Shown here one piece after another: positions 28,201 to 40,200 of a stretch of 64,000 bases of DNA (the stretch's first letter is position 1; each line of letters begins with the position of its first letter). A program made the translations under genes and the position numbers. Under the pieces are notes generated by a model, which saw nothing but the letters and a program-made list of their open reading frames with translations, did no database searches and was not told the origin of the DNA. The stretch is from Owenia fusiformis (Eukaryota; Annelida; Polychaeta; Sabellida; Oweniidae). The stretch lies in NCBI GenBank assembly GCA_903813345.2, contig CAIIXF020000005.1:23377375-23441374 (forward strand), given 5' to 3'.

Positions 28201-31200
28201 TCCATAGAATTTGGAGTATCAACTACAGCATGTTGTTATTTTATTTCTTATAAATTCCACTCATTCCCCATTTTAATTTACATTTTAAAGCATGGCTATT
28301 GTAGTTTAAGTTGGTCCATCCCTTGTAGCTTTGGACTTTTGGACCCATAACTTAGGAATTATTGTTTTGATTTGCATTAAAATCTTCTATGTTCTTTTAT
28401 ATAGCACCAAAGAAAAGTCTTTGACACAACTTTTTGGAAAAATTCAAAATGCCTGCCATTTTTATTATTGTAGAAAATTCACTTTTTGAGCTATAACTCT
28501 ACTTGCATTAAATTGTACAGGTATCTAATTCTAATCTAAAAATGCGGTTTTAAAGTGTTGACATAAATTCTTGCAAAAATTCAAAATGGCCAGCACTTTT
28601 ATCGGAGAAAAGTCACATTTAGAGAGAGAGCTTTGAAGTCAATATGGCTATCAAATTGACAGTAACTAAGATCACAACACTTTGTGAGCTCAGTACCCAT
28701 GGTACTATTTATCTAGTTTCTAATGTTGGCTTTCTTGATTTAGATAATGCAGAGATAATTGGCATATTGCCATATATATATCATTATACTAAATTGGATT
28801 TTAACCCTAGAAGTCCTAACGTAAAAAGAAGTCACACGAATACCTTAGGGGGCTCAAAAGGGCACCCCCCCTTGTAAAATTTGTATAAGTAGAGCTAGGA
28901 TGTTCAAACTTTCCCCAAATACTTCATTCAATTATCTACAACTTGGTGTAATAACTTTAACAACTATGATGATGTAAGACTGGGTAATTTTATTCTAAAG
29001 ACAACAAGTATGGTAGAATTAGTGCTAGCCTTTTCCCCGATTTTGTCTATTGGAGCTGATGATTACATCATAATAGATTAATAACAAAACAGTAAAGCTA
29101 GGATGTTCAAACTTCCCCAAAGTATACTTCATTCAATCATTTCCAACTTGGTGTAATAACTTTAACAACTATGATGATGTAAGACTGGGTAATTTTATTC
29201 TAAAGACAACAAGTATGGTAGAATTAGTGCTAGCCTTTTTCCCGATTTTGTCTATTGGAGCTGATGATTACATCATAATAGATTAATAACAAAACAGTAA
29301 AGCTAGGATGTTCAAACTTTCCCAAAGTATACTTCATTCAATCATTTCCAACTTGGTGTAATAACTTTAACAACTATGATGATGTAAGACTGGGTAATTT
29401 TATTCTAAAGACAACAAGTATGGTAGAATTAGTGCTAGCCTTTTTCCCGATTTTGTCTATTGGAGCTGATGATTACATCATAATAGATTAATAACAAAAC
29501 AGTAAAGCTAGGATGTTCAAACTTTCCCAAAGTATACTTCATTCAATCATTTCCAACTTGGTGTAATAATTTTAACAACTATGATGATGTAAGACTGGGT
29601 AATTTTATTCTAAAGACAACAAGTATGGTAGAATTAGTGCTAGCCTTTTTCCCGATTTTGTCTATTGGAGCTGATGATTACATCATAATAGATTAATAAC
29701 AAAACAGTAAAGCTAGGATGTTCAAACTTTCCCAAAGTATACTTCATTCAATCATTTCCAACTTGGTGTAATAACTTTAACAACTATGATGATGTAAGAC
29801 TGGGTAATTTTATTCTAAAGACAACAAGTATGGTAGAATTAGTGCTAGCCTTTTTCCCGATTTTGTCTATTGGAGCTGATGATTACATCATAATAGATTA
29901 ATAACAAAACAGTAAAGCTAGGATGTTCAAACTTTCCCAAAGTATACTTCATTCAATCATTTCCAACTTGGTGTAATAATTTTAACAACTATGATGATGT
30001 AAGACTGCGAAATTTTATTCTAAAGATAACACATATGGCAGAAATAGTGCTAGCTTTTTCCGATTTTGTCTATTGGAGCTGTTGATTACATCATAATTAA
30101 TCAATTACCCTTTGTACGATTTTGCTGATTTTTTTTTGACGATCCTAACAGATGTCAATAAAAAGTTAAGGGGAAAAAACTTAACAGAAAAAAACTTTGA
30201 CCCCCCCCTAGGGCATCTAGGGTTAAGGAAATGCACTTTTTAAAGCACATTGAAATTTATTAGAAACAATGCACATTGGTTAATATAACTTGTGTTGTTT
30301 CCTGATCCCAACCTGACACTGGACGCTACGGGCCACATAAGAGCACATTATTCCTAATTTTTTCAATGATAGTTCCCAACTATTTATGTTATTTTTTTTT
30401 ATTTTAGTTTGTGCGTGTAAACGATGCGGTTATTCTACATGGTGACATTCATGGTCTTAATGGAATTATACACATCATTGACAAGGTAAGACTTTACAAA
30501 TGTATATCCTTTTTAGTGAGATGTGTCACAAGAAACAAACGTGCACACTACATTACAGATGAATATGCTAACCATAACATTTGGGAGTACACCCCTCAGA
30601 TATATTTCTTGAATGGATACATTTTTAGAAACACCTCTCATCTTATGACGTATGAAATATTCTAAAATTAACACTTTCAATGAGAGCACCTCAAAGTGTG
30701 TTAATGAAAAAACTAATTACTTTTTTGACATGCAATTTATTTTAAGGCCATTTCTGTTTTTTTACAAATCAGTAATCTATGTCAAATACTGTATAAGTGG
30801 TAATTTTGCCTAATCATTTAATTTGCCTTTTTCCTAATTTTTGCCAAGTTCGGAAAATTAAATGTCGGAAATATTGTTTTTATAATGTTATCCAATGGGA
30901 GGTTTATTGTCATTAGGAAAATTAAAATTAGGAAAATGATGAAATTTGACCATTCGGAAAATTAACCACTCGGATTAAATACCACTTATACAGTATTGAG
31001 CTCAACTCAGGTAGGATGGTATACATATCTATATTTTTCTCAAGTGTGCAATATTATTTTTCATGTGTCTTGCTTTTCCATTTACTGTAGTGAAATTAAA
31101 GGAAACATTGACGACTTTGATGAACTTAAATGATCATGCTATTCCCAAGTTAATTAACAAAAGGGAAAGGGTGGGTTACAAATAATGAAGTACTGTTTTC

Positions 31201-34200
31201 TGACCAATCATTTATCTATGAACTGCCACAATTACCAGCTTGTCATCTATCTTTCGTTTGTCAAAACTAGAGCCCCAAGACCTTTTCTGAAAGAGGTAAA
31301 ATTCGTCCAATATCCAATATCTGTTAGGCTACAGAAGATTGTGGATAAAGTGACATGGAATTAGAATAAATATAGCAATATAGTTAAACATTTAAGTTGT
31401 GTGAAGTGACCCTGGTAGTGATCTCAAAATATGGTAAATATAGCTGATAACCTTGAAATAAGTCACTGATAAATGACATACAGCTTAATAAAATGTCAAG
31501 GAGAAACTCCATAATAATGAAAGTGAATCTTTCTTTGCATATCAGATGATCCATGGATTAACCAGATGATGCCAGGATCAAGTGGGATCAAGAAAACTGA
31601 TGAATATATGTCTTCATTTTGGAATCTTTACTGAAGCATGCCCATCACATAGTAAATATGAAATATTTGTTAGATCAAATAAGCCTTTCTGATTACTTGA
31701 CATGGAAATTGAAATTGAAATTTTTCTTGAATGATTGAGATGGAATGAAATAATTTTCTGGAATGATTGATATGGGCAAATTGACAAAAACTGGAATGAT
31801 TGACATTGAACATCTGGAATAATACTTTAGCACCTCTCAATCCAAAACTTGTTTGATATTTCTTGGATTCTTAGACTGATTCTTAGCCTGGGTATAAAAC
31901 AAATTGTAGTACCTCAAATGATTTACAGAATTTTGAAGTGATCCAGTCCTTCCAATTGATTCAAAATCTTTTGGAATGTTCAAAGTCTTTTTGAATGATT
32001 GTCAACTAAAGTTGATCATTCAATATATTTCATTTTTGAGGTCACCTTTTTTATATGGGTTGTGCCACCGACACAATGGCATTACCATTGCAGACCATCT
32101 CAAGCTAGTGGCCTGAGCTCAGGGGCCTGCCCCACTCCAGAGAAAATGTGAAAGTTAGACCCTCTATGGTGCATCTGAGAGCCATATTTGCATCATTAAA
32201 TACAAATCTCTAAAATAATGTTTTTTCTGTATAAAGGGCTTGTGAGCATATCTCTAATTTGAACACTTCAGTTGTTCCCTAATGTCAACACATTTTTCAT
32301 ATTTCAGGTTTTAGAGCCATATCCCATTGCAAATGGAGAAGCACCAAGCTTAGTTGAACTATTACAGAATAACCAACATTACACAATATTTCTGGGGTAT
32401 CTCAGTCGCAAGGGGCTAATAGACAAACTTGCTAATCTAACCACACAATACACTTTATTTGCACCTGTTAATTCTGCCTTTAATCAATGGAATGAGACAG
32501 ATTCACTTTTGGAGGTAAGTGACCCTTTCCATTTGATATTATCTTCTTGCTTAGAGCTTATTTCTTACAGCTTCCCAATAAAACTAATACAAAGTAGAGT
32601 TTACATATATTTTTTCACAGTTCAGAGTGTTAATATCATACACATTTAAGTACATTCAGGGGCGTAGCCAGCTTTCAGTCAGGGGAGTTTGATCACCAAA
32701 AAAATTGGTTTTCAGTCAGATTGTGACATAAACAAGCCAAAAGTTTATTTTGAATTTTACAAAAATTGACAGATTTGGTTAACAGATTTGGTTAATATGC
32801 TGATAGGGACATAGAACTCTGCTCAAGAAGATTATAGGTCCTCAAATTAATTCTTTAAAAAACTCTCATTGAAATCACATAAAGTTGTCATTTATGATCA
32901 ACATTTTGCAGTTGGTGTAATGTAAGCATTCAGTATGTGTGACAAGTGTTACACTTTTGTAATTTTGTTTATATTTTATCAGGCTAATTCATGCTGTTTT
33001 GTCAGTAGAAATTAAAATAATCAAAATCTGTGTGTGGCTGTTTCTGAAACTGCCTCTCATGAATTTTAAAATTGGCAAGAATCAGAATACATAAAAAATA
33101 AACTTTATTTTGCCTTGCTTAATAAAGGCAAAATCTTTGTCATGTGTATAATCAGGATCAGCATAACCGTATGAGACTGATGATTATTAAACTTTCCAAC
33201 TGATTGGATTTCCACCTTTGAATGATTTATTACTGAAATAATTATCTTCATTTATTTTGTAACTCAACCTAGCTGTTAGCACATGGCAAATAATTCAATA
33301 AATGAGGAATAGAAACATTCATTTTAATTCCTCATTTATTCATTACAGTTTGATAAAACAAAAAGGAGCTTTTGGGAGATGACACCCTCTCAAAGAGACA
33401 ATTTTTTAAAGGTCTCTTAATTTCTTTATTAATCAAGTACATTATTGTATTTCCATTTGGATTAATGCTTAAACCATAAGAAACTATATGATTTTGTTGA
33501 CATGTATGTGAATTGTGATGTAACATTAAAATCAGGATCCTTGAAAGAGTAAATATGAATGTTATTTAGAAACTTACACACAGAATTCAACTATGCCATG
33601 AAAATGGAAGAAATTGTCAAAAATTCAGATCTGCTAAAATCTCAAAAAGGAGACTTCAACAAGATTTCAAAGCTATTTAGCGAGCTCTCTATAGATGAAC
33701 TTTTGAAAGTTGCCATTTCCATGTTATCCAATGTGTAATGGTATGCTTGCTGAAATGTTATAGCTTTCAAAAAATATTTCTATGTAGCAAACTGACTTTA
33801 ACTATCTTAATTTGAAAGAAGTTCATTCATTTTATCAAGGGAAAGAGGTCCTCAAAATCAAATTTATTCTTAAAAAACTCTCATTGAAATCACATGGGAG
33901 GCAAAAAAAACGATTTTCAAAATTGACTTTGATACCCGTGAATTGTTATTTCATGGAGTATACTAAAAGGAACATGACTCCTGTAGGTAGGCAATTCAAT
34001 TTCCTTCATTAGTTCCATAAACAGATACCATATAATTATATTTGTAGCAAACTCACCGCCTGCATTGGAATAACATGTAGATGGTGACTTTCAAAAGTTA
34101 ATCAAATACACGGTGTAATGCATCAAAGTACGACATTTTGTAAGTGAGGGCCAAATTCAGGAAAATTCTGGGGAACTAGAAATGAAGTCAATTCATATGA

Positions 34201-37200
34201 TCATTAATACAATAAGGCAAATTTTACTGCTTTTTTAATAATAGAAATTGAAACATGGGCACCATTCAACTGAGAAAAGAAGGTTTCTAAACTTTTGGAT
34301 GGGAGTGTATGTTGACCTTGTATATTACTGAAGGTTAAATATTGTTCTGTTTTATAGCACCTGGACATGTTATATTACATTGTCCCAGAGGTTCTTTATA
34401 CACGCAACTTGATTAACCTCACAACTATGGAATTAGATAGCCTTAACACAGATGGTGATTCATTGGAACTAGCTGCAGAGAATAATAAGGTAGGTATTTT
34501 TGATTAAGGCCTGGATTGTTTAATTGTCTGTTAAGTGGAACTGTTTCCCCTATCAAATGAATTGTGCCTCTTTGTCTCACATAGGTGAGCTATTGAAATC
34601 ACCCACTTTTCTGTCTCTTTCTCTGTCCATCAAATCATATGTCCATCCCTCCATCCATCCATCCACCAATCCTTCCCTCCATCCATCCATCCATCCCTCC
34701 ATCCATCCATCCATCCATCCATCTATCCATCCATCCTTCCCTCCATCCATCCATCCATCCACCAATCCTTCCCTCCATCCACCCATCCTTCCCTCCATCC
34801 ATCCCTTCCTCCTTCCATCCATCCCTCCATCCATCCATTCCATCCATCCCTCCATCCATCCATCCATCCATCCATCCATCCATCCATCCATCCCTCCATC
34901 CATCCATCCATTCCATCCATCCCTCTCCACCATCCATCCATCCATCACATATTTTGTAATCCTCAATGACAGTTAAAATTATTTCCCTTTTAAAATGTAT
35001 CTGAATGACTATGTATAGAAACTGTGTGTTTTTATTATCGCACTTTGAAAAAGTGCTATATTGTCGTCGTCTTGTGCTGTTGGGCGGGCGTACGGGCGTG
35101 CGGGCGGGCGGGACATAAACCAAATCTTGTCATCAAATTTCCAGGATAACTGCTTACCTGTTCAACTTGAAATTTTTACAGATGCAAGAGCAGACTAGTA
35201 CCAAGATCTGATTAGGTTTTGGGTATGCTGGCTGAATTACATGGTGGCCATTTTGAATTTTTCAATTTGGCGGCCATTTTGAATTTTTCAACTTGCTCCA
35301 AATTGACCAATTTCTTTTTTTAAAAACATCTACAAGTTCTCAGAAGTTCAAATCTGACCTTAGATTTCAGATTTGACCTTTAATTCACCTTCAGTGACCT
35401 TGAAAAGGTAAAAAAAATTGATTTTCTAAATTGATATTTTGGATTTAAATTTAGGTCAGCTTAATTACAAAACACCTACTGAGGTCTGAAAAAGTGAAAT
35501 TTTCAAGGTCGAAGGTCAATGTCATTAAACTAGGTCACAAATGATGTTATCAAAGTTTCTCAAAGTTTGAGACTACAAATCAATTCTTGTCATCAAAGTT
35601 CCAAGAAACCTACTGAGGTCTGAAAAAGTGAAATTTTCAAGGTCGAAGGTCAATGTCATTAAACTAGGTCACAAATGATGTTATCAAAGTTTCTCAAAGT
35701 TTGAGACTACAAATCAATTCTTGTCACCAAAATTCCAAGAAAACCGCTAACCTGTTCAACTTGAAATTTTTACACATGCAATAGCAGACTAGTGCCAAGA
35801 TCTGATTAGGTTTAGGGCATGCTGGGTAAATTACGTGGCGGCCATCTTGAATTTTTCAACAAATCTTGTCATCAAAATTCCAGGAAAACCACTTATCTGT
35901 TCAACTTGAAATTTTTACAGATGCAAGAGCAGACTATTGCCAAGATCTGATTAGGTTTTGGGTATGCTGGCTGAATTACATGGTGGCCATTTTGAATTTT
36001 TCAATTTGGCGGCCATTTTGAATTTTTCAACTTGCTCCAAATTGACCAACTTTTTTTTTAAAAAACATCTACAAGTTCTCAAAAGATTTGACCTTTCGTT
36101 CACCTTCAGTGACCTTGAAAAGGTCAAAAAAGTTGATTTTCTAAATAGATATTTTGGATTTAAATTTAGGTCAGCTTAATTACAAAACACCTACTGAGGT
36201 CTAAAAAAGTGAAATTTTCAAGGTCGAAGGTCAAGGTCATTAAACTAGGTCACAAATGATGTTATCCAAGTTTCTCAAAGTTTGAGACTACAAATCAATT
36301 CTTGTCATCAAAGTTCCAAGAAAACCGCTAACCTGTTCAACTTGAAATTTTTACACATGCAATAGCAGACTAGTACCAAGATCTGATTAGGTTTAGGGCA
36401 TGCTGGGTAAACTATGTGGTGGCCATCTTGAATTTTTCAACAAATCTTGTCATCAAAATTCCAGGAAAACCACTTATCCGTTCAACTTGAAATTTTTACA
36501 GATGCAAGAGCAGACTATTGCCAAGATCTGATTAGGTTTTGGGTATGCTGGCTGAATTACATGGTGGCCATTTTGAATTTTTCAATTTGGCGGCCATTTT
36601 GAATTTTTCAACTTGCTCCAAATTGACCAATTTTTTTTTTAAAAACATCTACAAGTTCTCAGAAGTTCAAATCTGACCTTAGATTTCAGATTTGACCTTT
36701 CGTTGACCTTCAGTGGCCTTGAAAAGGTCAAAAAGTTGATTTTCTAAATTGATATTTTGGATTTAAATTTAGGTCAGCTTAATTACAAAACACCTACTGA
36801 GGTCTGAAAAAGTAACATTTTCAAGGTCGAAGGTCATCAAATTAGGTCACAAACAATGTTATCTAAATTTTCCCAAAGTTCAAGACTACAAATAAATTCT
36901 TGTCATCAAAATTGCAGGAAAACCGCTAACCTTGTCAACTTGAAATGTTTACAGATGCAAGAGCAGACTAGTGCCAAGGTCTGATTAGGTTTTGGCCATG
37001 CTGGGTGAATTGCATGGTGGCCAGTTTGCTCTTCAAAGTGCGATATTTATCACTGTGTGTCTTGTTTATTTTACCTTAAGGGTACATGCACAATATTTTG
37101 TTATCTACTTGTTACTTGGATGGGCAGGCTGGACAGTAGGCAGGGGTGTCTCTTTTATCCCATCTGAACATTTTATATAAGCCCTGCTATTGATGAAATA

Positions 37201-40200
37201 ATTTTCAGCAAATCTTCAACTGAATGGTATTTGCAGCTTCCATTTTTATTATTACATGTAGGTGTGGTATTGTTCACTGAGAGCCTTTTCCATTATTAAT
37301 GCTCAGTGTGTAGGCTAAAAAGAGGGAAACCTGTGGCACAGTGGCACATGTCATGTTGTTTTAAGCTGCCAATGTTTCAGCTACATGCATTTGTTTTCTT
37401 TATGGGCCTCTTGGTTAGGGTGGCGCATATTTTATAATCTTTGTTATCATAACTAATCCAAGGATTATCTTTGTCATAGTATGTAATCTATATTTATTTG
37501 GAGGATTTGGAAAATAATTTAAAAATAAATCCTGTTTGCTTTTAGTGACAAAATATAATTGATTTCAATTCTACCAATAATTTGCTTCCCATTAGATAGA
37601 ATCTCTCATTTCTCATCATTTGCCTTCACAGGGCCATTAAAGGATATTAAGATTAACAAGATCCATACAATGACCTTTTGAATGTATTTGACCTCTAAAT
37701 AAAACATTTTACTTAACGTAAAGGCTAGAGTACCGACAATTGTCGGTACTCTAGACTCTGATGTGGTGGCACGCTAGAGGACCGACAAATAAATTGTCGG
37801 TACGGGAGATATGCTGTGTTTACACGCTAGAGGACCGACAAATATTGATTTTCGAATTTTCTGGCGCATGCGCAATGCGCGGGGGGATATTTCAGATATC
37901 ATACGGATATTTTGGGAACAAGTGCAAAACCCGGGGAGGGCATTAGCCCCGGTTACCCGGGGATTACCAAACCCAGGTCAAAAAATGGTAGCCCGGGAAC
38001 AGGGAATGGTAGTAAACGTTGAAAGGCCCAATAAAAAACATGAACAAGTAAGACGTTAGAGAGCTATTAATGCAGAGTAAACGGCTATATATATTCTAAA
38101 CAGATAGGATATTTCTCCTGAGCCGATCAGGCGTAGAAAGGGGCGTTTGCGGGGGCGTTTGCTACCCATTAGATAGAAGAAAATAGCTAGAATGTTTTTT
38201 ATTTGAAGCTTATGGTATGAGGTTCCATATCCATCTGCCAAAAGGTATATAGTCCATTTAAAAACCTGTGGTATCGTTCTAAATAATTACCCATAGTTGG
38301 CTTCTAGGGTACCTAGTATGCCACTATTTGGTGTCAAAATAAAGAGGAGTTCAACTTTCATTTGAATTACGAAAATAGCGATGTAGGTCAAAATAGTTCC
38401 GAACGTGAGCATGTTTACTACTCGTTTGCCCGTCATATCAGAATTGAGGAAGTGGTAGCAAACGCGAGTTACAATAAACGGACGCTGATATCTCAAAAAG
38501 TAACCTGACTCCCTATAATTTGATGTAGGTCAATCGAACCCCTATATGGACAGGTGCATTTTGATATATAACACTATGGGGGGTAAGCGTTTCATACTTG
38601 GTCACGAACGCCATATGTGCAAATGGTGCAAAGTATTGTTATGAATTTTCGAATTTGGTGTTGGATTACGGTACTCATACCTTATAGCACAATTTTTGAT
38701 GGAAGTTGCATTTGGCTCCCTTAGTTAATGGCCACGATTCCATCTCGCATGAGAGAGCTACCAAACGCAAAGTAAACAGTGATATATTCCAAATGGGATA
38801 TTTCTCTTGTGCCATGGCGTAGTAAGGGTAGAGAGCGACGGGGGCGAAAGCATCCCCTCCCCTAACTGTATATAGCGACCCATTAGATAGAACAAGAAAA
38901 GAGCTTTAAAATGTTTTTTAATTGAAGTTTGTAGGACAATTTTGATGGAAGTTGAATCAATTTTTGTCGAAATAAATTATGGCTCACTACAAGTTAATGC
39001 CTGTACGATTCCATACTGGAAAAGAAGCACTATGTCCCCCCTCAAAAGAAAAAAAGTAGGTCTTGCCGGGATTCGAACTCGGGACCGAATGTGTCCGAGT
39101 CGTGCTCGCTAACCACTAGACTACCAGTGATGTGGTTATTTCTAAAAGTAAAAGTAGTGGATTTATTTATGAAATTGTCGGCTCTCTAGCAAAAACACGT
39201 AGCAGCCACTTGCGTACCGACAATTGTCGGTTCTCTATCTGGCACTACTAGTTGACGATAGAGTGCCGACAATTGTCGGTACCCCAGCAAATACCCCTGG
39301 ACAGTCTCCAGTACCGACAATTGTCGGTCCTGGAGCCACTCCGTTTACTTAAATATGGCTCATTGTGACATGTGTTGGCCTTAATATGTATACCATAGAC
39401 ATGTACATGTATTAACAGTCCACCTTTCGGATAACCTTGACGACCTCCACAAATACAAACACTGAAACACCGGGTATTTCTTTCATTGCATTGACCTATA
39501 AAGGGGAATTGACTTGTCATGACCCATCGAGTGGCCTTAACCTAAACTTGGCTCCATTATACATGTACCTTCTAGCCCTATTCAGAGCTTATCACCTTGA
39601 GTGACTCTTGCAAGTTGACCATAGGCATAAGATTCAAAGAGAACTACACTTTTATGATATGTTCCAGTTCTACATCAATGAAGTGGTGCTAGTTGAGACA
39701 GATATGGTGACTGATGCGGGGGTCATACATGGTATTGATGGACTGCTCTGGCCCCCAGAACCAAGATGGTGTATGGATGTCAATACCTCAATCCATAATG
39801 TAAGTTATACTTTCCTCCTTTTGATCCTAACTGCAGTTCCTTTAATCAGGTGTTATTGCTGTATTCTATGAAGAGTTAAGTTGAAGAAAAAGTAAGCTTG
39901 TTTAAAGCCACTCTTGCCATTGTGGGATCCACAGCCTTTACTATCCTTTTGGAATAGTTCAGACTGTGGGATACTGACTGTAATAAATGTTTCCTTAAAC
40001 CCTAAAATGTACGGACCAATTAAATTATTTACAGAGTTCTATTGACCATGAGTATCATGGGAAGGCATTACCTGCAGTTGCATGATTACATAAGCAGACA
40101 AAGCCTAATGAGTGTGACCAAACACAATTCCCTCCCAAATAATCCAAGTGTTGACATTTGCATGATAATTATTGTTTAAAATTCTAAATTGGAAAACGAT

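Noticed and set aside
28801-30226. CRISPR-like array because of the regular 205 bp repeats
   Set aside because: Units are contiguous with no unique spacers and lie within a transposon in a eukaryotic intron.
34524-35123. Long overlapping open frames on both strands (PSIHPSIH and MDGWMDGW proteins)
   Set aside because: They are translations of a CATC tetranucleotide microsatellite inside intron 10 and have no gene-like context.
39062-39125. A functional tRNA gene
   Set aside because: A-box and B-box are present, but the acceptor stem does not pair and the anticodon stem is weak; it is better read as tRNA-derived repeat.
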